Shown here: positions 29,037 through 36,624 of the stretch, piece by piece
Position numbering within the stretch: position 1 is the stretch's first letter
Layout of the letters: each line of letters opens with the position of its first letter
NCBI GenBank assembly: GCA_016719465.1
Contig: JADJYY010000003.1
Location: 45,425 to 109,424, forward strand
Reading direction: 5' to 3'
Length of the DNA: 64,000 bases
DNA from: Hydrogenophilales bacterium
Lineage (GTDB): Bacteria > Pseudomonadota > Gammaproteobacteria > Burkholderiales > Thiobacillaceae
The notes under the pieces: model-generated
Database searches by the model: none
Seen by the model: the letters and a program-made list of their open reading frames with translations, nothing else
What the model was told of the DNA's origin: nothing
Position numbers and translations under genes: made by a program

Positions 29037-30121
29037 TCCCCCAGCACCTCATCGGCTTCGACCTGAACCTGGAAGGCCTGAAGCGAGTGCTGCCCGCCGT
29101 GGCCTTCTTCGCCGGCTTTCTGTGGGATGCGCTGACCCTGGGCCGTTCCGTCGGCCCTCTGGATTTGTGGATTCTCGCGGGCTATATGGCCGGGGCCGGT
29201 GGGCTGCTGTGGTTCCTGGGCAAGCGCCAACTCGCCTTGGCCGCCGAGCCCGGCCCGCCAGAGGCGGAAGCCCCCTGGTGGCGGGTATCCGGCCCCTACT
29301 TCCTGCTCCAGTTTCTTTTCGGGGGTCTGTTCTCGGCCCTGTTCATCTTCTACTTCAAGAGCTCCAGCCACCTCCTGGCCTTCCTCTGGGCCCTGGGCCT
29401 GGGCGGCCTGCTGGTGGCCAACGAATTCCTGGAGGACCGCTACCGCCGCTTCACCCTCACCTGGGCCCTGTTCGGCTTGTGCGCCATGCTGCTGCTGAAC
29501 TTCGTGGTACCCCACGTGGTGGGCAGCATTTCATCGTTCTGGTTCATTCTCAGCACCCTGGCGGGTGCGGGACTGGCCCACGGACTGCATCTGAAAACCC
29601 CCGGCCAACCGGGACGCATCCGCCCGGTGTGGGCCATCGCCGCCGGCCTGCTGCTGGCCTATTTCGTCGACATCATTCCTCCCGTGCCCCTGGTGAAACG
29701 GGACATCGCCGTGGGCCACGCCCTGGTCAAATCGGAGGGGGACTATGTGCTGCGCCAGGAGAAGACGCCCTGGTGGGTGTTCTGGCGCCGGGTCTCCAAG
29801 GAACTCCACGTGAAACCCGGCGAGCCCATCTACTGCGTCTCCGCCATATTCGCGCCCACCGGGCTGGATACCCGCCTGTATCACCGTTGGTCCCATTACG
29901 ACAACGGCCGGGGCTGGGTCACCACCTCCCACATCGGCTTCGGCCTGGCCGGGGGCCGGCAAGGCGGCTACCGGGGCTACACCTGGAAGCGGAACCTGGC
30001 CCCCGGGGAATGGAAGGTGGCGGTGGAAACGGAGAACGGCCGCACCGTGGCCGTGCACCGCTTCGAGCTGTCGGCCGAACCCCTGGCCGACGACGCGGCC
30101 ATGGTGGACAAGCGCTTCTGA
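29033..30121 (+). CDS. DUF2914 family polytopic membrane protein
   Basis: A 362-residue inner-membrane protein with about eight helices, containing the family stretch RVLPAVAFFAGFLWDALTLGR, and a soluble C-terminal DUF2914 domain (YCVSAIFAPTGLDTRLYHRWSH, WKVAVETENGRTVAVHRFEL) that probably faces the periplasm. Function of DUF2914 proteins is not known. The start is uncertain: TTG 29033 couples it to the preceding short ORF, but no SD is visible. A 9-base gap separates it from the DUF123 gene. Confidence 0.8.
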   Translation: MIPQHLIGFDLNLEGLKRVLPAVAFFAGFLWDALTLGRSVGPLDLWILAGYMAGAGGLLWFLGKRQLALAAEPGPPEAEAPWWRVSGPYFLLQFLFGGLFSALFIFYFKSSSHLLAFLWALGLGGLLVANEFLEDRYRRFTLTWALFGLCAMLLLNFVVPHVVGSISSFWFILSTLAGAGLAHGLHLKTPGQPGRIRPVWAIAAGLLLAYFVDIIPPVPLVKRDIAVGHALVKSEGDYVLRQEKTPWWVFWRRVSKELHVKPGEPIYCVSAIFAPTGLDTRLYHRWSHYDNGRGWVTTSHIGFGLAGGRQGGYRGYTWKRNLAPGEWKVAVETENGRTVAVHRFELSAEPLADDAAMVDKRF

Positions 30122-30130
30122 GGCCGCGCC

Positions 30131-30490
30131 ATGGATGCACAAGGCTTCCGCACCTATCAGCTCCGCATCCATGTGGCCCGGCCGTTGCGCATCGCCATCG
30201 GTCGCCTGGGCGAGTTCGACTTTCCCGCCGGCCGCTACGTCTACACCGGCTCGGCGAAGCGCAACTTCGAGGCCCGCGTCGCCCGCCACCTGCGCCGGGA
30301 AAAAGCCCTGCGCTGGCACATCGACTATCTGCTCACCGTACCCGGGGTGACTGTGACGAAAGTCGTCCGTTCCATCACCGATGAATGCGAGCTCACTCGG
30401 GCCACCGGGGGCGACATTCCGGTACCCGGCTTCGGCGCCTCGGACTGCAAGCACGGTTGCGGCAGCCATCTCAAGTACCTGGGTTGGTAA
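30131..30490 (+). CDS. DUF123 / GIY-YIG-like nuclease family protein
   Basis: A 119-residue DUF123 domain (RTYQLRIHVARPLRIAIGRLGEFDFPAGRYVYTGSAKRN, then RHLRREKALRWHIDYLL and C-terminal CxxG...GASDCKHGCGSHL). The YVYTGSA stretch is the GIY-YIG-like element. In some archaeal proteins this domain is fused to endonuclease III; as a stand-alone protein its role is unknown. Follows the DUF2914 gene closely. Confidence 0.85.
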   Translation: MDAQGFRTYQLRIHVARPLRIAIGRLGEFDFPAGRYVYTGSAKRNFEARVARHLRREKALRWHIDYLLTVPGVTVTKVVRSITDECELTRATGGDIPVPGFGASDCKHGCGSHLKYLGW

Positions 30491-30544
30491 CGGACGAGGA
30501 TGCCGGGGGGATAATCGGAGCCTGGAGAACCCCGACGCCCTGTC

Positions 30545-32011
30545 ATGACCACCTCCGTCTTCAACAACCTGGAACCCCGCCCCGTCTGGGAGCATTTCGC
30601 CACCCTGTGCGCCATCCCGCGCGCCTCCAAGCGGGAGGCGGCCCTGCGCGATCACCTGTTGGCCTGGGCTCGGGCGCGGGGGCTGGAAACCCGGGTGGAC
30701 GCCGCCGGTAACCTGATCCTGAGGAAACCGGCCAGCCCGGGCCGAGAAAACCGGCCCGGCGTCATCCTGCAGGGCCATCTGGACATGGTGTGCCAGAAGA
30801 ACGCCAGCACGGTCCATGACTTCCGGCACGATCCCATCCGGCCCGTGCTCCAGGACGGCTGGCTGGTGACGCCGGACACCACCCTGGGCGCGGACAACGG
30901 CATCGGCGTGGCCCTGGCCCTGGCGGCCCTGGAAGACCCGGATCTGGCGCATCCGCCCCTGGAAGTGCTGCTCACCGTGGACGAGGAGGCCGGCATGGGC
31001 GGCGCCCGCGCCCTGGCGCCGGGCACACTGTCGGGGCAATACCTCATCAACCTGGATACCGAGGAATGGGGCGAGTTCTACCTGGGCTGCGCCGGCGGCA
31101 TGGACGTGGAAGCCACCCGGGCCTGCACGCGGGAACCCCCGCCCGCCGATCACGTGGTCTGGCGACTGGCCGTTTCCGGATTGCGGGGCGGCCATTCCGG
31201 CATCGACATCCATCTGCACCGGGGCAATGCCATCAGGCTGCTGGTGGAATCCCTGAGCATGCTGGCGCGGGAAATGAACGCACGGCTCATCACCCTGGAG
31301 GGGGGCAGCGCCCGCAACGCCATCCCGCGCGAGGCTTTCTGCGTTGTCGCCCTGCCCGCCGCCCATGCCCGAGGCTTGCCGGCTTGGCTGGAACACATCC
31401 TGGCGGACTGGAAGCAGCGCCTGGCCGGCATCGATGACGGCATCCAGCTCGCTTGCGAACCCATCAGCGACTCGGCCAGCCAGACCCTCGCCCCCCGCGA
31501 CCAGGCCGCCCTGCTGGATTTCCTCCAGGCCGCCCCCAACGGCGTGGCGGCCATGAGCGAGGATTTCCCGGGCGTGGTGGAGACCTCCGACAACCTGGGC
31601 GTGGCGAGCCTGGCCGGCGATGCCTGCCGGGCCGTGTTCATGGTCCGTTCCCTCAAGGACGAAGCGGCCCTGGCCCTGGCCGACGGTCTGCTGGGCCAGG
31701 CCGCGAACCACGGTTTCCAGGCCAGGAAAGTCGGCCCCTACCCGGGCTGGACCCCCAACCCCGCCTCGCCGCTGCTGGCCCTGGGGCGGCGGGTTTACCA
31801 GGCCACCTTCGGCCGGCCCGCCAGACTCCAGGTCATTCACGCCGGTCTGGAATGCGGCCTGCTGGCGGCCAGCCATCCGGGCCTGGACATGATCTCCTTC
31901 GGCCCCGATATCCGGGGCGCCCACGCGCCCGGGGAAAGGGTGGAAATCCGATCCGTCGGCCAGTGCTGGGTGTTGCTGCAAGCCATGCTGAAAGAACTTG
32001 CCGAATGCTGA
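30545..32011 (+). CDS. pepD: Aminoacyl-histidine dipeptidase (beta-alanyl/Xaa-His dipeptidase, M20)
   Basis: A 488-residue cytosolic zinc peptidase hydrolysing Xaa-His dipeptides (E. coli PepD 485). Metal and catalytic motifs are intact: GHLDMVCQKN (His and catalytic Asp), GADNGIGVALALAAL (bridging Asp), TVDEEAGMGGARAL (catalytic Glu-Glu), and the lid domain GLRGGHSGIDI with His for dimer-shared catalysis. The last metal His is in QVIHAGLECG. Upstream GGAG is about 20 bases from the ATG, so translation initiation may be weak. Confidence 0.94.
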   Translation: MTTSVFNNLEPRPVWEHFATLCAIPRASKREAALRDHLLAWARARGLETRVDAAGNLILRKPASPGRENRPGVILQGHLDMVCQKNASTVHDFRHDPIRPVLQDGWLVTPDTTLGADNGIGVALALAALEDPDLAHPPLEVLLTVDEEAGMGGARALAPGTLSGQYLINLDTEEWGEFYLGCAGGMDVEATRACTREPPPADHVVWRLAVSGLRGGHSGIDIHLHRGNAIRLLVESLSMLAREMNARLITLEGGSARNAIPREAFCVVALPAAHARGLPAWLEHILADWKQRLAGIDDGIQLACEPISDSASQTLAPRDQAALLDFLQAAPNGVAAMSEDFPGVVETSDNLGVASLAGDACRAVFMVRSLKDEAALALADGLLGQAANHGFQARKVGPYPGWTPNPASPLLALGRRVYQATFGRPARLQVIHAGLECGLLAASHPGLDMISFGPDIRGAHAPGERVEIRSVGQCWVLLQAMLKELAEC

Positions 32012-32098
32012 ACCCGGCTGATATCAATGTCCTGGAGGCGGATTGCCGCCATGCCGTATCCATCCATCCTTGCCGTTCAACCCTCAGAAAGGCCCTTC

Positions 32099-33130
32099 AT
32101 GTCGCCGCTTAATCCTCCCATGCGCCTGCTTCCCCTGGGCGCCGCCCTCCTGATCACGCTGAGTGGCTGCGCCACCCAGCAGGCCGGCGTCGAAACCGCC
32201 GACCCCCTCAACAAGCGCCTCGACAATACCGAGGGCATTGCCGCCCTGGCCCTGGACCGGGGCCAGGCCACCCAGAACATGGTGGCGGACCTGAACAGGA
32301 AGATCGATGCCCTGTCCGGCGAACTCGCCCGGCTGCGGGAAGGCCAGGCGGCCGGGCAACAGGCCCGGGAATCCGCCGCCGCCCTCGCCGATCGCCTGGG
32401 CGCGGCCGAGCAACGCTTGAGCGAGCTGTCCGGCCAGGTCCGGGAAGGCGTCACCCGGACCACCGATCTGGGAGCCGGCCTGGAGCGGAAGACGGATGAA
32501 ACCGACCCACCCGTGGCCGAACGCCTGGATGACGCCGAGCAACGCCTGGCCGAAATGGAGCAGGCCCTGGACAAGCTCACCGCCCAGGCCGAGGAAAGCG
32601 ACGGCCAATCCACCGCGCTGCGCGCGGCCCTGCCCTCCCTGGAAAGCGGGCTGGCCCAATCCACCTCCCGCGTGAATGACCTGGATGCCCGCCTCGCCAG
32701 GATCGAAAAACGCCTGGAGGACGTGGCCGCCATGGCCCAGGATGCCCTGGACGCCACCGGCATGGGCCAGCGCCGCATCGTCGGCAAGGTGGTGCACGCC
32801 GTCACCCTCACCGACGACAAGACCCTGTTCCCCATCAACTCCCCGGTCCTGGGCGAGAAGGACATGGTCAAGCTGGACGAGCTCGCGGCCAGGGTGAAGG
32901 CCATGGGCACCTGGTTCCACCTGCAGATCCAGGGCCATACCGACGGCTTCGGCTCCGAGGACTACAACTACGAACTGGGCCGGGCCCGCGCCGAGGTGGT
33001 GAAGAACTACCTCAACGAAAAGGGCGGCATTCCCCTGTTGCGCATGTCGGTGATCTCCTACGGCGCCAGCGAGGCGCCCAATTACTCCGGCAACAGCAAT
33101 CGGCGCATCGTGGTGCACGTGCTGCAATAA
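32099..33130 (+). CDS. OmpA-family lipoprotein with periplasmic coiled coil
   Basis: A 343-residue precursor: lipobox LITLSGC (Cys22), then about 170 residues of Ala/Glu/Leu heptads (AALADRLGAAEQRLSELSGQV..., AEMEQALDKLTAQ...) predicted to form a long coiled coil, and a C-terminal OmpA domain (LQIQGHTDGFGSEDYNYELGRARAEVV, ISYGASEAPNYSGNSNRRIVVHV). It probably spans from the outer membrane to peptidoglycan. Start chosen at 32099; AAAGG is nearby and the earlier in-frame start has no signal sequence. Confidence 0.85.
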   Translation: MSPLNPPMRLLPLGAALLITLSGCATQQAGVETADPLNKRLDNTEGIAALALDRGQATQNMVADLNRKIDALSGELARLREGQAAGQQARESAAALADRLGAAEQRLSELSGQVREGVTRTTDLGAGLERKTDETDPPVAERLDDAEQRLAEMEQALDKLTAQAEESDGQSTALRAALPSLESGLAQSTSRVNDLDARLARIEKRLEDVAAMAQDALDATGMGQRRIVGKVVHAVTLTDDKTLFPINSPVLGEKDMVKLDELAARVKAMGTWFHLQIQGHTDGFGSEDYNYELGRARAEVVKNYLNEKGGIPLLRMSVISYGASEAPNYSGNSNRRIVVHVLQ

Positions 33131-33170
33131 ACCTGGAAACGGCGCTTGCCGATCTCCGTATTAGAAAAGC

Positions 33171-33258
33171 CGCCTACCTCCCCCTCCCAACCTCCCCCGC
33201 TCGCGGGGGAGGCGTAGGCCCCCTCCCCGCAAGCGGGTAGGGCTGGGGTGGGGAGATG
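33171..33258. repeat. Intergenic palindromic repeat, CCTCCCCCGC/GCGGGGGAGG family
   Basis: Two nested inverted repeats (CCTCCCCCGC TCGC GGGGGAGG and CCCTCCCCGCAAGCGGGTAGGG) fill the spacer between two convergent genes. The family recurs at 43707-43792 and, inside genes, in yheS and the R-M gene. Confidence 0.8.
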
Positions 33259-33282
33259 AGCGCCAATTAGGCCAAGGTGGGC

Positions 33283-35118
33283 TCAGTTCCCCTTGCCCGA
33301 GCCGCCGGGTGCCTTGCCCACCGCCCGGAACAGGCGCCCCTCGGCGTGCAGGAAGCGGATGAAGAATTCGAACAGCACCAGCCGGGTGGTCTGCACGAAC
33401 ACCAGCAGGCCTTCCATGACCACCCCGAACAGGTTGCCCAGCAGGATGATCAAGCCCCAGGCCCAGGGCGAATCCACCCCCTCGGCCAGGGTCAGGATGG
33501 CCAGGGACAGGGCGGCATGGGCCAGGGCGAAAGCCCCCACGCGCAGGAACGACAGGGTGTTCATGGCCAGTTCGAAGATGCTCAGCAACAACTGGCCCGC
33601 CGCGTTCAGCAGGGCCATGCCCCTTTCCCCCGCGGATGCCAGGACAAGCGCGCCGATGAAGTACTGGACGATGGCCAGGCCCGTGAACCAGAAGGCCCGG
33701 GGCGTGAAGACCCCGGCCAGCAGCGAAACGTAAAGCAGCAACACCGCCGCATCCAGCAGCAGCCAGGCGCGCAATTCCCCGCGCCAATGGGCTTCGAAGC
33801 CGGCGAAGGCCAATCCCAGCAGCATCAGGACCACGCCGAAACCCATGGGGATGGCCAATACGGCGAGGGGATCGTCCAGGGGTTTCATCCACAGGGGCGA
33901 CACCAGGCCGTGGAAGCCGAACACCTCGCCGAATAATGCCCCGAAAACCATGGCGGCCAGGCCGCAGGGCATCAGGAAGCGGGTGCGCGGGGAACGCCGG
34001 TACAGGGCCAGGCCGAGCAAGACCAGCAGCAAGCCATGGCCCACGTCCGGGAACATGTAGCCGAACAGGAGGGGCACGATGACGGGCAACAGGCCGGAAG
34101 GGTCCACCGTCAAGCGATCCGGCGTGCCCCACATCACCAGGAAAGGCTGGAAGGGGCGCGCCCACCAGTTGTCCAGGGTCGCCACCGGCGGCGCGGAGCG
34201 GGCGGGCGGCTGGGGCAGGCGCAGCACGGCGCGGATGCCGGCCTTTTCCAGGGCCTCCCGTAATTGCAACGGATTCCGGGCCGTGGTCCAGCCCGTCACA
34301 TGGCAGAACGGACCTTCCGTGAGGGTGCCCGCCGCGTGGCGCAGATACCAGTGCAGGGTATCCACGTTGGCCCGGGCCTCGGCCATGGCCGGGTCGCGGC
34401 GCAGGGCCTTCAGTTCCCCCTCCAGTTCGACCAATTCGTCATGGGTCCGCGTCAGATGCGCGCACACCTTGCGCACCTGTTCCTCGTGTTCCCCGGACAA
34501 CCAGGCGGGAATGCCCATCTGCTCGCAGCCCCGTTCCACCACCCAATGCCGGATGGCATGGCGCTGGTCGGGCAGGCTGGCGATATAGAGAAAATCGTGC
34601 TGGCTGCCATGCACGATCACATCCACCTCCGCGTCCATCTCCGCCTCACAGGCACCGCCCCGGGGGCAGGCGAACAGGCATTTGCACAGGAAACGGGTCT
34701 TGTGGAACACGCTGTCCAGATCCAGCCCCGCCTGCCGCATGGCCTGGAGGCACTCGGCCAGCAGTTCGTGGTGGCGCAGTTCGCCGCGCAGATGTTCGAC
34801 ATGGGCCTTGAGGAACTCGACCCGGGCGCTCCAGACCCGCAACTGGTGCAGGGCCTGGTTGGCCAGATGCAAGGGATCGCCCACCAGGGCGGTGGCTTGC
34901 CGGCCGGCGCCGGGCAGATCATGGGCATGGCCGGCGGCCAGGGCGCGAAACGCCTCGACGAAATAGCTCAGGCGCTCCTCATCCACCGGTTCCGTGACAC
35001 GCGGATCGGTCTCCAGTTGCACCACCCCGGTGGACGCCAGGACCTCGGCCGCCTTCACCGTCTGTTCGCGGGGAACATAGGTTTCGAACCAGCGGGCTTG
35101 GGCGGGGCGGAACATCAT
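33283..35118 (-). CDS. V/A-type ATPase subunit I, orphan
   Basis: A 611-residue subunit a/I homologue: N-terminal cytoplasmic domain (about 1-310) and a C-terminal membrane domain with about seven helices (GLLPVIVPLLFGYMFPDVGHG..., LSFLRVGAFALAHAALS). The Arg in SFLRVGAF is at the place of the proton-path Arg of the family. In V-ATPase operons this gene is accompanied by K, A, B, D, E genes; none are adjacent here. Odd: a Cys cluster in the cytoplasmic half (FLCKCLFACPRGGACE). The start is uncertain: 35118 begins family homology, while ATG 35163 has a stronger upstream purine stretch and overlaps slyX. Confidence 0.85.
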   Translation of the reverse strand: MMFRPAQARWFETYVPREQTVKAAEVLASTGVVQLETDPRVTEPVDEERLSYFVEAFRALAAGHAHDLPGAGRQATALVGDPLHLANQALHQLRVWSARVEFLKAHVEHLRGELRHHELLAECLQAMRQAGLDLDSVFHKTRFLCKCLFACPRGGACEAEMDAEVDVIVHGSQHDFLYIASLPDQRHAIRHWVVERGCEQMGIPAWLSGEHEEQVRKVCAHLTRTHDELVELEGELKALRRDPAMAEARANVDTLHWYLRHAAGTLTEGPFCHVTGWTTARNPLQLREALEKAGIRAVLRLPQPPARSAPPVATLDNWWARPFQPFLVMWGTPDRLTVDPSGLLPVIVPLLFGYMFPDVGHGLLLVLLGLALYRRSPRTRFLMPCGLAAMVFGALFGEVFGFHGLVSPLWMKPLDDPLAVLAIPMGFGVVLMLLGLAFAGFEAHWRGELRAWLLLDAAVLLLYVSLLAGVFTPRAFWFTGLAIVQYFIGALVLASAGERGMALLNAAGQLLLSIFELAMNTLSFLRVGAFALAHAALSLAILTLAEGVDSPWAWGLIILLGNLFGVVMEGLLVFVQTTRLVLFEFFIRFLHAEGRLFRAVGKAPGGSGKGN

Positions 35119-35140
35119 GGGCCGGGAGCGGAAGCGAGGA

Positions 35141-35341
35141 TCAATAGTGGGGCGGGATCTCATCCCGCAAGTCGCGCTCCTCCTCCGGCCGGAGGGCCTG
35201 GATCTGCTGATGCAGCAAACGAAGCTGGCGCTCCAGCAGGTCGATCCGCTCCCGCTGCCGGAAGACGGTGGTGTTCAGGGTATCAAGCATGTCTTCGGCG
35301 AAAGCCAGCTTGGTTTCCAGTTCGATCAATCGAGATTCCAT
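35141..35341 (-). CDS. slyX: SlyX family protein
   Basis: A 66-residue coiled-coil protein (MESRLIELETKLAFAEDMLDTLNTTVFRQRERIDLLERQLRLL) ending with the family's conserved PPHY tail. Role unknown even in E. coli. Start placed at 35341, where homology begins. It sits directly upstream of, and perhaps overlaps, the V-ATPase subunit I gene, suggesting co-transcription. The 146 bases to the divergent LapG fusion hold no further gene. Confidence 0.9.
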   Translation of the reverse strand: MESRLIELETKLAFAEDMLDTLNTTVFRQRERIDLLERQLRLLHQQIQALRPEEERDLRDEIPPHY

Positions 35342-35487
35342 GGGCGGCCCCGGCGAAAAATTCAGCGACATTCGCATCAGGGTCGATTGTACGGCGCGGG
35401 CCTCGCGCACCTCTGAAATCACGGCAATACGGCCTATGATGCCGAACCAAGCCGATCAACGATTACATCATCTGATCTCCCCGTATC

Positions 35488-36624
35488 GTGAGCCTGTTCT
35501 CCCTGCCCTGGCGGAACGTCCTCATCCTGAGCCTGCTGGCCGCGGCGCTGACGTTCGGTATCCGTTTCGTTCACGGCGAAGCGGCCAAGGCCGTCGCCTT
35601 CGTCTTCACCGACATCGACAACCGCGCCATCCGCCTGGCGGACTACCGGGGCAAATGGGTGCTGGTGAGTTTCTGGGCACCCTGGTGCCCCCTGTGCAAA
35701 ATCCAGATCCCCAACCTCAACAAGCTGAACCAGCGCCCGGATTTCCGGGTCATCGGCATCGCCCTGGAATACGGCGCGGAAGAGGCCGCCATCCGGGACG
35801 CGGTCAGCCTCAACAACCTGCGTTTCGAGGCCCATGTGGCGGGTGGCTCCCGGCGGGAGCCCAACAGCGCCTTCCGCCAGGTGGGCCCGGTGGATTTCTT
35901 TCCCACCTCCTATCTCTACGACCCCACCGGCGAGATCGTCATGTTCATCCCCGGCCAGATCCGGGTGCCTCGCATCCTCGCCTTCATGGATGGCTGGCTG
36001 GCGGAAAAGGGCGGCGGGCAGCCCGCGTTCGCGGCGAAGCTCGACAAGCTGGCCGCCTACCTCCGCCAGCGCCACGGGGACAAGGGCGACAAGGCCTATG
36101 CCGAATGGAAGCGCTTGCTGGACGCCGGCATCGACCTGCCCGCCCTCGATAAGCTCGCCAGGGTCAACGATTTCTTCAACCGCCGCATCCGCCAGGGGGA
36201 GGACCAGGCCATCTGGGGGCGGGCCGATTATTGGGCGACGCCGGGAGAGCTTCTGGGCAGCGGCCGCGGCGACAGCGAGGATTTCGTCATCGCCAAGTAT
36301 TTCACGCTGCTGGCCCTGAACATCCCGCCGGAGCGATTGCGCCTGGTGTATGTGAAGCCGCGCGCCAAGACCAGGGCCGGCGCCGACCCGGTGCACATGG
36401 TGCTGGCCTATTACGATTTCCCCGGCGCCGATCCCCTGATCCTGGACAACCGCAAGCCGGAGTTGCTGTCCGCCGGCCGGCGACCCGACCTGCAACCGGT
36501 ATTCAGCTTCAACAGCCTGGGCGTCTGGGAGGAAACCGCCAGCGCCGCGTCCGCCGGCGACCCGAAACGGCTGGCCATCTGGGAAGACACCTTGCGGCGC
36601 GCCCGCGAACAAGGATTCGAATAA
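35488..36624 (+). CDS. TlpA-like thioredoxin domain fused to a LapG-type protease domain with Cys-to-Ser change
   Basis: A 378-residue exported two-domain protein. An N-terminal membrane anchor or signal (about 8-28) leads to a TlpA/ResA-type thioredoxin domain (35-165) with redox motif C67-P-L-C70. The second half (about 210-370) is a LapG/BTLCP domain (NRRIRQGEDQAIWGRADYWATPGELLG, then GDSEDFVIAKYFTL). LapG proteases use Cys-His-Asp; here H303 (VHMVLAYY) and D320 (LILDN) are kept, but the Cys position is S263 (codon AGC). The product is thus expected to lack normal cysteine-protease activity, or to use Ser. GTG start without clear SD. It shares one base with lapD (TAATG), so the two are coupled. 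Confidence 0.85.
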   Translation: MSLFSLPWRNVLILSLLAAALTFGIRFVHGEAAKAVAFVFTDIDNRAIRLADYRGKWVLVSFWAPWCPLCKIQIPNLNKLNQRPDFRVIGIALEYGAEEAAIRDAVSLNNLRFEAHVAGGSRREPNSAFRQVGPVDFFPTSYLYDPTGEIVMFIPGQIRVPRILAFMDGWLAEKGGGQPAFAAKLDKLAAYLRQRHGDKGDKAYAEWKRLLDAGIDLPALDKLARVNDFFNRRIRQGEDQAIWGRADYWATPGELLGSGRGDSEDFVIAKYFTLLALNIPPERLRLVYVKPRAKTRAGADPVHMVLAYYDFPGADPLILDNRKPELLSAGRRPDLQPVFSFNSLGVWEETASAASAGDPKRLAIWEDTLRRAREQGFE

